DNA from: Gp13-AA77 sp036521995
GTDB taxonomy: Bacteria > Acidobacteriota > Terriglobia > UBA7540
DNA: 13,780 nucleotides
Reading direction: 5' to 3'
NCBI GenBank assembly: GCA_036521995.1
Contig: DATDGR010000189.1
Coordinates: forward strand, 1 to 13,780
Shown: positions 1 to 7,604 of the stretch, piece after piece
How positions within the stretch are numbered: position 1 is the stretch's first letter
Layout: each line of letters begins with the position of its first letter
Position numbers and translations under genes: made by a program
The notes under the pieces: model-generated
Seen by the model: the letters and a program-made list of their open reading frames with translations, nothing else
The model's database searches: none
Told to the model about the DNA's origin: nothing

Positions 1-253
1 GTTACACCTGCCCGACCATTGGCGTTACACCTCACTGAGTTGAAACGGGGTGATCAGCGGTGAAGGGCCAAAGCTGATTCGTCGGTTGGCGAGAACAAGA
101 TACGACTAAGCGGGGCGGGGCCGGTTTGTCTGGCTCTGCCCTTTTTGTTTGTTCAACCGCCCCGCCGGTTCCGGGGGACTTGTTCACGGCGCCGTACTTT
201 TGCTCTTGACTAGCGCCGCGCTGATGAAGGCGGGCCCTGCTCAGCTTGTTTGC
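1..253. other. Left-edge non-coding stretch downstream of murA
   Basis: No convincing gene is seen. The nonamer GTTACACCT occurs at 1-9 and again at 24-32, a 23-nt period that may continue beyond the left edge. GCGGGGCGG at 110-118 can pair with CCGCCCCGC at 157-165, leaving a 38-nt loop that holds a T-rich run. This could form a hairpin 3' of murA, but it lacks the compact shape of an intrinsic terminator. Short frames here have no RBS and no protein-like composition. Confidence 0.5.
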
Positions 254-1546
254 TCAATCTCCCGAAATCCGCTGGATCTTCGCTCCCACCCGCTTCAGCT
301 TCTCTTCAATTCGCTCGTACCCGCGATCGATGTGGTACACACGATCAATCAAACTCTCCCCCTCAGCCGCGAGTGCCGCGAGCACCAGTGAAGCACTCGC
401 GCGAAGGTCGGAAGCTTGAACATTTGCTCCGCTGAGGCGCACGGGGCCTCTCACCACCGCCCGGCGTCCGTCCACCGCGATGTCGGCTCCCATGCGCGCC
501 AACTCCAGGGCGTGGAGGTAGCGGTTTTCAAAAATCGTTTCGGTGATGACGGAGGATCCGGACGCTTGGGTGGCCAAGGCCATGTATTGGGCCTGCATGT
601 CGGTGGGAAAACCGGGATACTCCTGGGTCACCAGGTCCGCAGCATGGAACGGGGCGTGACCCTTCACTTCGAGCGTTCGATCCCGGGCGTCGCGCCCTTT
701 AGGGGTTACCGGGCTGACTTCGACACCTGCCTCGGCAAGCTTGGCGATCACGGCGGTGACGTGGCGAGGGTCAGCGCGTTCAAGGATGAGGTGGCCTCCG
801 GTCATGGCGGCCGCCACCAGGAACGTGCCGGTCTCAATCCGGTCCGGGATGATGCTGTGCTCGGCCTCGTGAAGCTGGCGGACACCTTTCACACGGACGG
901 TGGGAGTGCCCGCGCCCTCGATCTCGGCGCCCATCTTGTTCAGCAGGACGGCCAGATCCTCAACCTCCGGCTCGATGGCGGAGTTCTCCAGAACCGTGGT
1001 GCCCTCGGCCAGCGTGGCCGCCATCATCAGATTCTCCGTGCCCGTCACGGTGATGGTGTCGAAGTGAAAGAGATCACCCTTCAGGCGTTCAGCGCGAGCT
1101 TCCACGTAGCCATGCTCGATGCTCACCTTGGCTCCGAGTTTCTCGAGTCCCTTGAGATGAAGGTTAATGGGACGCGCCCCGATGGCACAGCCTCCGGGCA
1201 GGGACACTCGGGCGTGTCCGAAGCGGGCGACCAAGGGGCCGAGCACCAGCACTGAGGCCCGCATCTGCTTTACGAGTTCGTACGGGGCAGTCTGATCGGG
1301 AATCTTTCGAGCTTGAACGGTGAGACGGTTTCCTTCGCGCTCGCCCTTCAAGGACGAGTCGGCACCCATCTCGTCGAGCAGAGTGCGCATGGTCAGGATG
1401 TCGCGCACGCGGGGCATGTTGCGCAGCACGACGCGCTTCGGGGTGAGTAGCGCGGCCGCCATAGCAGGCAGAGCTGCATTTTTTGCCCCGCCGATCACCA
1501 CCCGGCCTTCGAGCGGCCGGCCACCTTCGATCAGAAATTTATCCAT
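254..1546 (-). CDS. murA: UDP-N-acetylglucosamine 1-carboxyvinyltransferase (MurA)
   Basis: MurA transfers enolpyruvate from PEP to the 3'-OH of UDP-GlcNAc, the first committed step of cytoplasmic peptidoglycan precursor synthesis. The 430-residue product is close to the family norm (E. coli 419). Seen directly: the N-terminal GAKNAALP block with Lys22 and Asn23; Met-Arg-Ala-Ser around Arg96; the catalytic loop PGGCAIGARP with Cys120 (E. coli Cys115) and Arg125; and the C-terminal HIDRGYERIEEKL block with Arg408 (E. coli Arg397). The active-site Cys is present, so fosfomycin sensitivity is expected; the Asp-type resistant loop is absent. The ATG at 1546 is preceded by AAGAGGAG, set unusually close. 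It lies 51 nt after murQ on the same strand, so it is probably the last gene of the SSS-murQ-murA operon. Identification is firm. Confidence 0.97.
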   Translation of the reverse strand: MDKFLIEGGRPLEGRVVIGGAKNAALPAMAAALLTPKRVVLRNMPRVRDILTMRTLLDEMGADSSLKGEREGNRLTVQARKIPDQTAPYELVKQMRASVLVLGPLVARFGHARVSLPGGCAIGARPINLHLKGLEKLGAKVSIEHGYVEARAERLKGDLFHFDTITVTGTENLMMAATLAEGTTVLENSAIEPEVEDLAVLLNKMGAEIEGAGTPTVRVKGVRQLHEAEHSIIPDRIETGTFLVAAAMTGGHLILERADPRHVTAVIAKLAEAGVEVSPVTPKGRDARDRTLEVKGHAPFHAADLVTQEYPGFPTDMQAQYMALATQASGSSVITETIFENRYLHALELARMGADIAVDGRRAVVRGPVRLSGANVQASDLRASASLVLAALAAEGESLIDRVYHIDRGYERIEEKLKRVGAKIQRISGD

Positions 1547-1597
1547 ACTCCTCTTGAGAAGCGCCGTCCCGATTTGAATTCCGGTCGGACGTCAGCT

Positions 1598-2530
1598 CTA
1601 GTCCCCCGCCTCCGCCAGGGCTTGCCGCACGACCTCGGCCGCGCTCGGGCCCGATTGGAGCAGAGCCAGAGCCTCAGGCTTCTTGATTGCCTTGGCAAGC
1701 ATCAGGAGCGCCACCGGTAGATTGTTCCCGGACCTCGCCAGCGCTCTTCGGGCGCGGGCCGCCGTGGCCCCAGTCGCCTCGATCAGAATACCCTCGGCTC
1801 GCTTCCGAAGCTTCGTGTTTGTCAACTGCACGTGAAGCATCAGATTTGAAAAGACTCGTCCGAGGCGCACCATGGTCGCAGTGGAAAGCATGTTGAGGAC
1901 GAGTTTCTGCGCCGTGCCGGCCTTCATGCGGGTGGACCCGGCGATCACTTCGGGTCCGACGAGCGGTGCAATCGTGACGCCGGCGAAACGCCGGGCTTCG
2001 GCGTCTGGGTTGGCGGTCAGGAGCACGGTCGCGGCGCCTAATTGTTTGGCGTAACGCAGTCCGCCGATCACGTAAGGCGTGCGTCCGCTCGCCGAGATGC
2101 CAACCAGCAGGTCCCGGCGGGCGAACTTGATGCGGTGCAGGTCGCGAGCGCCGAGCTTCGGGTCGTCTTCGGAGATCTCCGACGGCCGGAACATCGAGTC
2201 CGGAGCGCCAGCCATCACACCTACGACCTGGTTGGTGCTGAACGTCGGAATGCACTCTGCGGCATCGAGCACGCCCAAGCGTCCGCTCGTGCCTGCCCCC
2301 AGGTACACAAGACGTCCGCCTCGCTCCAGCGCCTCAACCGCGAGGTCAATGGCACGCGCGATCTCCGGGACCACCCGGGCTACCGCCGCCGCCACCCTGC
2401 GATCTTCGCGGTTGATAATGCGGAGAATGTCGGTCGTGGACTTGGTATCGAGTGCGGTGGAGCGGGGATTGCGGAGCTCAGTAATGCGTTGTCGTTGCTG
2501 CGGGTCGGACTTGTTCGCTCGCACGGGCAT
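1598..2530 (-). CDS. murQ: N-acetylmuramic acid 6-phosphate etherase (MurQ)
   Basis: MurQ cleaves the lactyl ether of MurNAc-6-phosphate to give GlcNAc-6-phosphate and D-lactate, in the cytoplasmic recycling of the peptidoglycan sugar. It is a SIS-fold enzyme. Numbering from a GTG at 2539 (313 residues), the sugar-phosphate site reads LVYLGAGTSGRLGVLDAAEC at 78-97; its Glu95 matches E. coli catalytic Glu83. Glu121 or Glu124 in PSEISEDD fits the second catalytic Glu (E. coli Glu114). ISASGRTPYV at 148-157 and GSTRMKAGTAQK at 201-212 are family signatures. Start choice: GTG 2539 and ATG 2530 are in frame. I prefer ATG 2530 (310 residues) because AGGTGG sits 5 nt before it. It lies about 88 nt downstream of the SSS transporter and 51 nt upstream of murA. 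No MurNAc kinase or PTS gene, which would supply its substrate, is visible nearby. Confidence 0.95.
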   Translation of the reverse strand: MPVRANKSDPQQRQRITELRNPRSTALDTKSTTDILRIINREDRRVAAAVARVVPEIARAIDLAVEALERGGRLVYLGAGTSGRLGVLDAAECIPTFSTNQVVGVMAGAPDSMFRPSEISEDDPKLGARDLHRIKFARRDLLVGISASGRTPYVIGGLRYAKQLGAATVLLTANPDAEARRFAGVTIAPLVGPEVIAGSTRMKAGTAQKLVLNMLSTATMVRLGRVFSNLMLHVQLTNTKLRKRAEGILIEATGATAARARRALARSGNNLPVALLMLAKAIKKPEALALLQSGPSAAEVVRQALAEAGD

Positions 2531-2618
2531 CTGATCCACCTGGCTTGACCCTCTGAGGCTGCGATCTCGGCGCCGGTTCGATGAACACTGCTTGCATATA
2601 ACCGCCGGCTCGCCCAGC

Positions 2619-4418
2619 TTAGTGCGAAAGCGTCTCCCAGCCTCGCCGCGAGAGGTCGTGGTAAATCAGGTAACCGCAGACCGCCGCCACCGTCAGGAAA
2701 GCCAGGCCGAGCCCCAGGCTGCCCAGGATGATCTTGCCGAACCCGAAAAGCGTCATGTAGACCATGAGACAACCGAGCAACCAGTCCATCAGATTGTACC
2801 AACCATCTTCCGTGGGAGGAACTTCGGGCGCAAGCTTGGCGATAGGCTTCCATCCGGCCCGGCCGGGCCGCACGCGGCGGTAGAACTGAAGAAGCTTGGA
2901 CTCAGGTTCAGGATCGGTGAGGAAGGTGACCACGAGCCAAATCACACTCGTGACGGCCACGGTAAAGAAGATCGTCTTGGCAAAAACGTCGGGAGGGCTT
3001 CCGGAAAAGTTAATCAGCACCTGCCCGCCGATTTTGACGTTCAACGCCAGGGTGGTGAGCATGGCTGCGGTCATGGCCGAGACCTCAGACCAGGCGTTGA
3101 CGCGCCACCAATACCACCGCAGCAGATAGACGGCGCCCGTGCCGGCGCCTACGCCGATCAGCAGTTGCCAGGCCCCCGCCACCGAGGTCATGTAAAGCGA
3201 AACCACGGCACCGAGCACCGCCAGGAAGGCCGTGGCGAGCTTGGACGCATTGACATAGTGCTTTTCCGGTTTGTGGGTCACCATGAAGCGGCGGTAGAAG
3301 TCGTTGACCAGATACGAAGATCCCCAATTCAGTTGGGTGGCAATCGTCGACATATAGGCGGCCGCAAACGCCGCCAGCATCAGCCCGCTCCAGGCGTGAG
3401 GCAGATAATCCACCCACACCTTGATGTAGCCTACTTCTTTGTCCTTCAGATCGGGGTAGAGGACTACCGAGGCGAGTGCGGTCAGAATCCAGGGCCAGGG
3501 CCGCAAGGCATAGTGAGCGATATTGAACCACAGCGTGGCTCCCAGCGAATTCTTTTCGTCCTTGGCGCTGAAGATGCGTTGCGCCACGTATCCTCCGCCG
3601 CCCGGCTCCGCCCCGGGATACCAGTTGGCCCACCATTGCACGCTCAGATAAAGACAGAAAGTCAGCGTGGGCATCCAGAGTGAGTTGAGACCAGGGACAA
3701 AGTCCAGGATGGAGCCGGACCCGCCTGTGGCGGCCTGCCGGGCCGCATCCACCGCCGTCAGCTTGGACTTCAGCACCGCCATGCCGCCCGCAGCCTCCAC
3801 GGCGTAGTAGGCTAGCACCGTAACCATGCTCATTTTCAAAACGAACTGGATGAGATCCGTCCAGAGCACACCCCAGAGGCCCGAGATGAAAGTATAGAAG
3901 CTGGTGAGGCAGATGATCGCGAAGATGATGCCGATGGCCGTCACCCGCGAGACGCCCAGCGCCGTACCCAGGATCTTTTCCATGGCCAGGTTGACCCAGC
4001 CCACGATGAGGCAATTCATCAGCACCCCGAAATAAAGGGCGCGAAACCCGCGCAGGAAGGCCGCCGCCTTGCCCGCGTAGCGCAACTCCACCAGCTCGAC
4101 ATCGGTGACGATCTCCGCCCGGCGCCACATGCGGGCGAAGAAGAAGACCGTCATCATGCCGCTCAGCAGGAAACTCCACCAGATCCAGTTGCCGGCGATC
4201 CCCTGCGTGGCTACGTAGCCGGTCACCACCAGGGGCGTGTCGGCCGCGAAGGTGGCCGCCACCATCGAAGTGCCAGCCAGCCACCAACTCACTTCGCGAC
4301 CCGAGATGAAGAATTCGCTGGTGTTGGCGCTGGCCTTCTTGCGGTAGTAGAGGCCGATCAGAAGATTGAGCAGGAAATAAGCCGCAACCACCATCCAGTC
4401 GATGGGAGTGATTTTCAT
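2619..4418 (-). CDS. Sodium:solute symporter (SSS family), candidate amino-sugar importer
   Basis: This is an inner-membrane Na+-coupled transporter of the SSS (SLC5-like) family. From ATG 4418 the product has 599 residues and starts MKITPIDWMVVAAYFLLN, so the first helix begins at once. The family hallmark follows: a short basic loop (YYRKKASANTSEFFISGRE) and then WWLAGTSMVAATFAADTPL in the second helix. About 13-15 hydrophobic segments are spread along the chain, and the C-terminus adds a helix pair after a polar stretch. The frame stays open to 4505, but those extra 29 residues are basic and unlike a transporter N-terminus, and GGAG lies 13 nt before ATG 4418. The substrate is not readable from sequence. 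Its place directly before murQ suggests uptake of MurNAc or a related sugar; this is inference. It is probably the first gene of the SSS-murQ-murA operon. Confidence 0.92.
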   Translation of the reverse strand: MKITPIDWMVVAAYFLLNLLIGLYYRKKASANTSEFFISGREVSWWLAGTSMVAATFAADTPLVVTGYVATQGIAGNWIWWSFLLSGMMTVFFFARMWRRAEIVTDVELVELRYAGKAAAFLRGFRALYFGVLMNCLIVGWVNLAMEKILGTALGVSRVTAIGIIFAIICLTSFYTFISGLWGVLWTDLIQFVLKMSMVTVLAYYAVEAAGGMAVLKSKLTAVDAARQAATGGSGSILDFVPGLNSLWMPTLTFCLYLSVQWWANWYPGAEPGGGGYVAQRIFSAKDEKNSLGATLWFNIAHYALRPWPWILTALASVVLYPDLKDKEVGYIKVWVDYLPHAWSGLMLAAFAAAYMSTIATQLNWGSSYLVNDFYRRFMVTHKPEKHYVNASKLATAFLAVLGAVVSLYMTSVAGAWQLLIGVGAGTGAVYLLRWYWWRVNAWSEVSAMTAAMLTTLALNVKIGGQVLINFSGSPPDVFAKTIFFTVAVTSVIWLVVTFLTDPEPESKLLQFYRRVRPGRAGWKPIAKLAPEVPPTEDGWYNLMDWLLGCLMVYMTLFGFGKIILGSLGLGLAFLTVAAVCGYLIYHDLSRRGWETLSH

Positions 4419-4472
4419 CGCGCGATAGGGGCTCCGGTTGGGATAAGCCTGCTCTCCTCGATAAGCACGGGG

Positions 4473-4483
4473 AGTATATAGCA
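4473..4483 (-). promoter_or_regulatory. Extended -10 promoter candidate for SSS-murQ-murA operon
   Basis: Read on the minus strand this is TGCTATATACT: a TGN extension followed by overlapping -10 hexamers TATATA (4475-4480) and TATACT (4473-4478). No good -35 hexamer is found 16-18 bp upstream, as is normal for extended -10 promoters. It lies about 55 nt before the preferred ATG at 4418, leaving room for a short leader with GGAG. The frame that continues upstream of 4418 would run through this element, which supports the shorter start. Confidence 0.45.
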
Positions 4484-4619
4484 GAAGGGGCTTGCGGAAA
4501 AGCACCGTCTTGCTCTGGTACGAGTGTCATTTTGTAAGGCGTTGCCCTCCGCACGCAGTCATTTCTAAGCAGCGGGAATGACCGCGGAACAAAATGAGGC
4601 AGATTTCCCAAAGTGACCT

Positions 4620-5706
4620 CTACCGTCGCTGGCGCCGCCGGGTCTGATCCTGCGCCTCCACCCGCGCCCGCACGCTCTTCCAGGGCTCGCGGGTCCAGTC
4701 CGGCTTTCCGTCGGCCCCCAGGCTGAACCGCCAGCGCTCCCGCGGATTCGGTTTCCTCAGCCGGAACGCCCTGCTGCGCACGGTCCTTTCCAGATACTCG
4801 TTCCACTCCGGCGGAGCCGGCTTTTCCCGCCCCACCAGCACCCGCACTCCCCGCTCCAGCGTGCAATAAGCCTTTCGCTGTACCCAGAAGGTCAGCCCGA
4901 TCCGCCGCCAGTCGTCCTGGGCCCCGAACTTGAACCGGACCACGGCCGGCTCCCCACCCAGGTGACACCCCAGACTGGCAGGGTTCCCGGGGCTCGCATG
5001 GCGCCCAAGGCGCCTGTGGCGTCGCAGGTGCTTCGGCGAGTTCAGCCCCTCTTGCCCCTTTGGGCGGCCTTTCAGTTGACCATCCGGAGACCTCTGGGCG
5101 ACTTTTCCCTCGGCCGCTCCCGCCGCCGGGCCGGCGGATTCTCGTTGACCGGAAGGTACTCGACAGAGAGAGTCCGTTTGGATTGTTAGAGATTCCAGCT
5201 TTGTTCCCATTGAGGCCTCACGACCGGCCTCGGTAAGGTGGGGGCTCCCGGTGGCCGGGAAATCGGCCAAATCCACGGGCCGACCGGCCTGGAAGCCGGC
5301 GTTCTGGGGGTCGCAGGCCTGGGAGGTAAGGATCGTAGGGCCGCCCGACTGCGGCCGAGAAGGCTGGAATGGGGAACCCTGAGATGCTTCGGGACGGGTG
5401 GCCCGGCACCAGACCACGTTGGCCAGCCGATCGGCGTCCTGCCGCCCGGTGCGATCGGGAGTCCCGAAGGTCTGGGCGATCTTGGACCGGATGCGTCCGT
5501 ACAGCTCCTCCTGGCGCTCGTAACCGGCCCGGATCAGCCTCTCGCGCAGCCGGGCAGATCGGGCGGCGTATCGTCCGTTCTTCAGGGCGTTGAAAGACAC
5601 CCGGGCCTTGCCTTGGGAGGTGCGGGGTCCGGTGGACCTGAGAGCGTTGGCGCGGCGGGCGGCGAGGGATTCGGGGGGTGAGACAGGGGGATCGGCGTAA
5701 GGGCAT
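4620..5706 (-). pseudogene. Hypothetical protein with ST-GPRT-x-x-GK N-terminal motif, frameshifted near its start
   Basis: The long frame ends at 4620 and is open back to a stop at 5727-5729, but has no ATG, GTG or TTG before GTG 5600. Just upstream of that GTG it encodes ARRANALRSTGPRTSQGKA and continues as VSFNALKNGRYAARSARL, a motif I know from multi-copy hypothetical proteins of soil bacteria; its function is unknown to me. A well-placed ATG at 5706, with AGAGG 6 nt before it and a strong promoter, is in another frame. Removing one base from the run of six G at 5673-5678 joins the ATG to the motif as MPLRRSPCLTPESLAARRAN. The likely gene is therefore 5706-4620 with a +1 insertion, either real decay or an assembly error. 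The protein is basic and rich in Arg and Pro, with a Trp- and Arg-rich C-terminal part (WKSVRARVEAQDQ), suggesting nucleic-acid contact only weakly. If the cell starts at GTG 5600, the product would be 326 residues and lack the motif. Confidence 0.6.
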
Positions 5707-5752
5707 GAGGCACCTCTTGCAGAAGCCTATGGCATAGGATTGATAACCCTGT

Positions 5753-5781
5753 AGTATACTACCACTGCCGCGCTAGGTCAA
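5753..5781 (-). promoter_or_regulatory. Near-consensus sigma-70 promoter with palindromic -10
   Basis: Read on the minus strand: TTGACC (5776-5781), a spacer of exactly 17 bp, then TATACT (5753-5758). It points at the ATG at 5706, giving a leader of about 40 nt that ends in AGAGG. The -10 lies inside a perfect 12-bp palindrome GTAGTATACTAC (5751-5762), which could be an operator for a dimeric regulator. This is the best promoter match in the window. Confidence 0.7.
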
Positions 5782-5844
5782 GGTAATTGGGGTCGGGGGT
5801 GTGACGTGGGTGGCACCTGCGTTGTCCCGGCCCTCACCGACCGG

Positions 5845-5890
5845 TTGCCCGAAGGGCAAAAGCGTGAGTAGCCGTAGGTGCAACCTACGG
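5845..5890. repeat. Pair of tight intergenic hairpins
   Basis: Two compact inverted repeats lie side by side. TTGCCC (5845-5850) pairs with GGGCAA (5854-5859) around a GAA loop. CCGTAGGT (5872-5879) pairs with ACCTACGG (5883-5890) around a 3-nt GCA loop. Both are perfect. They lie between a promoter firing leftwards and the 3' end of the gene ending at 5956, so they may be REP-like intergenic elements; neither has a T-tract. Confidence 0.5.
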
Positions 5891-5911
5891 GACCAGGCGC
5901 CCTAACAATGA

Positions 5912-5933
5912 ACGACCCTGGAGGGGTCGTCTT
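5912..5933. terminator. Candidate intrinsic terminator (weak)
   Basis: ACGACCC (5912-5918) pairs with GGGTCGT (5924-5930) around TGGAG. The stem starts 26 nt beyond the stop of the minus-strand IPT/TIG-TPR gene, a normal terminator position. Read leftwards, only a mixed sequence (TCATTG) follows; read rightwards, CTTTC follows. The U-tract is poor either way, so termination may be inefficient or Rho-assisted. Confidence 0.4.
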
Positions 5934-5955
5934 TCAATGTCGGTGGACCAAGGCG

Positions 5956-7116
5956 TCATGGAGTTGAACCTGGAATCGTTTCCAGCAACCGTCGGGCTTC
6001 CTCAGCATCCTCACCCGCAGGGGCCATGGAGATAGACTCCAGGAGCAACATCTTCGCTGTACGCCGATCTCCGAGCCAAAGATGCTTCTTGCCTGCAAGG
6101 TAGGCCAGATCGGCCTGCAGTGGAGCGGCCTGCCCTGCTGCGGCCCAGTCCTGCTGCGCTTGTACAGAGTCTCCGCTGACGTAAGCCGTGTCGCCGAGCA
6201 GCCTGAGCGCCTGGACATCAACCCCCTGCGTGTCTTCAAGCAGGGACCTCGCTTTCAACGAGAGCCTGCTGGATGATCCCTTGTCTCTGCGAAGGGCGGC
6301 AACAAATGCCGCCAGGCCAATATAGGAAGGCTCTTTCGGTCCAATCCTCAAAAGAGAATCGCTATCCGCCTTCGCCTTCGCGAGATTGCCCGCCCTGGCG
6401 TTCAGGACGCCCCGATAAAACCGTGGCTCTGGACTTCCAGTCACATCAAATTTGTCGAAATAGTCGGCCGATTTGAAGTCAAAGTTAGGATCCTGGGGTG
6501 TGTGAAAAAGGTAGTTAACTTGGGCCATCGCCAGCCGGTAGGGCCAGTAGGTTTGGACGGCCATCCCAGCCAGGTCCGACTTGTAGAAGATTCCGAAGGT
6601 CTCTCCTCCCCACCGCCACCAATCCCCCATTGCGAAATATAACTGGCCTCTTTCGTAGCGCGCAAAAGCCTTGACCTGGTAATCGCTGGAAGTCTTGGCA
6701 ACTTTTTCCAGCTCATCAAGGGCGTCGGTAGCGTGATCTTGCTTGGCCATAAGCAGAGCATGGTCTATTTCGGCGTCGACAGGGGATGGCAGGGCCTGAA
6801 GGGCTATCGCGAAGCTTGCGACCACTCCCCCCGACTTGAGTTCGATGTTGTGCTCGCCCGGCCGCAAATACGGCGTTACGACATCCAGGCGGGAGGGGCT
6901 CACAAAGCTGGTTTCTCTCACCTGAACTCCCTCAAAATACACCACCGTCTCCGGCGTGAAACCGCTTCCGAAGAGTTCGACTTTAGCCCCTGGGGTAGTG
7001 ACGGCCGCTTGGGGAATTACAGAGTAGACTTCAGGCGCCTGGAGCGCCCCCGACAGCGGCATACAGCAAGCACTTGCCAACGCGAACCAAGTCACACCCT
7101 TCATGTATTTCATCAT
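5956..7116 (-). CDS. Secreted IPT/TIG-domain protein with helical (TPR-like) repeats
   Basis: This is an exported protein of 386 residues if started at ATG 7116 (the next codon, 7113, is also ATG). A signal peptide is clear: MMKYMKGVTWFALASACC, then a small-residue cleavage region near SGALQ. Residues about 28-105 form an IPT/TIG immunoglobulin-like domain: VYSVIPQAAVTTPGAKVEL, then GSGFTPETVVYFEGVQV, a typical cell-surface adhesion or binding fold. The rest is alpha-helical with Ala, Tyr and Leu spaced as in tetratricopeptide repeats (YERGQLYFAMGDWW, LDELEKVAKT, YLAGKKHLWLGDRRTAKML), pointing to a protein-protein scaffold in the periplasm or on the outer surface. The frame is open to 7248, but AGGTGA lies 4 nt before ATG 7116 and the signal peptide starts there. 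Its start is 8 nt after the stop of the upstream gene, so the two are probably translated together. No enzyme motif is seen; the precise role is unknown. Confidence 0.85.
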   Translation of the reverse strand: MMKYMKGVTWFALASACCMPLSGALQAPEVYSVIPQAAVTTPGAKVELFGSGFTPETVVYFEGVQVRETSFVSPSRLDVVTPYLRPGEHNIELKSGGVVASFAIALQALPSPVDAEIDHALLMAKQDHATDALDELEKVAKTSSDYQVKAFARYERGQLYFAMGDWWRWGGETFGIFYKSDLAGMAVQTYWPYRLAMAQVNYLFHTPQDPNFDFKSADYFDKFDVTGSPEPRFYRGVLNARAGNLAKAKADSDSLLRIGPKEPSYIGLAAFVAALRRDKGSSSRLSLKARSLLEDTQGVDVQALRLLGDTAYVSGDSVQAQQDWAAAGQAAPLQADLAYLAGKKHLWLGDRRTAKMLLLESISMAPAGEDAEEARRLLETIPGSTP

Positions 7117-7124
7117 AGAATCAC

Positions 7125-7604
7125 CTACGTTCCGGGGCAAACATGTCCGTGAGAATCGTGGCTGCATTCCATGGCGAACTCTTCGCCATGGTAGTTCGTT
7201 ATTATGCCTTCGCAGGTCACAGTGGTTGAGATTGTCATGTAGTGCCAATTGCAGTCGGGCGCACAGAGCTTGTAATATTGTGTCGATGTCTCAGTGCTAA
7301 CGGCGCCCACCTTGGCAGTCACCGTAGCACAGTTGACAGGTTTGAACGTGCTGTCGTAACCGGTAGGCATACAGCTGTACTCGGCGCTGAAGTAGCCGCT
7401 CTGCTCCACCTCGAACTTGTCCTTGTCCTGCATCACGGTCGAGCAGTCACAGTTCTGCCCCACGCCACCCCCGCTCGATCCTGCCCATTCAAGGGTTGGA
7501 CAGCCTGTAGGCATGGCCTTCAGGTGTCTCGCCACGCGCACAATGACAAGTGAGCCGATCCCGATCGCGAGGGCCAGCCAAAGGATGACACTTCTTTTTT
7601 CCAC
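7125..7604 (-). CDS. Small membrane-anchored or exported cysteine-rich protein
   Basis: The product has 159 residues. The N-terminus MEKRSVILWLALAIGIG, continuing to about residue 25, is one hydrophobic segment after a short basic head, either an uncleaved anchor or a signal peptide. The remainder carries ten cysteines (35, 52, 54, 78, 92, 114, 118, 131, 147, 156), an even number that fits disulfide bonding outside the cytoplasm. Cys-Asp-Cys at 52-54 and Cys-x3-Cys at 114-118 are the closest pairs. The C-terminus is His-rich (HDSHGHVC), so metal binding is possible. I do not recognise the family. The start is GTG 7604, with a strong AGAGGAGG 4 nt before it. The stop is 8 nt before the IPT/TIG-TPR gene, so the two probably form one operon and may act together at the cell envelope. 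Confidence 0.75.
   Translation of the reverse strand: MEKRSVILWLALAIGIGSLVIVRVARHLKAMPTGCPTLEWAGSSGGGVGQNCDCSTVMQDKDKFEVEQSGYFSAEYSCMPTGYDSTFKPVNCATVTAKVGAVSTETSTQYYKLCAPDCNWHYMTISTTVTCEGIITNYHGEEFAMECSHDSHGHVCPGT

Noticed and set aside
149..391. 80-codon plus-strand frame at the left edge
   Set aside because: No RBS, overlaps the murA 3' end antisense, and the hydrophobic run is not followed by a recognisable domain.
416..1255. Long plus-strand frame inside murA
   Set aside because: Antisense to a certain murA; His/Gly-rich with no family motif, as expected for a shadow frame in GC-rich DNA.
2592..3683. Plus-strand frame of 363 codons across the transporter gene
   Set aside because: Antisense to the SSS transporter; rich in His, Arg, Gly and Gln, with no hydrophobic or domain pattern.
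3085..4968. 627-codon minus-strand frame overlapping the transporter and the gap
   Set aside because: It is another frame of the transporter and runs on into the intergenic region; low-complexity Gly/Arg/Ala composition.
7056..7116. Lipoprotein signal in the IPT/TIG-TPR protein (LASACC)
   Set aside because: The residue at -3 is Ala, not Leu, and no normal lipobox spacing fits; a Sec signal peptide explains it better.
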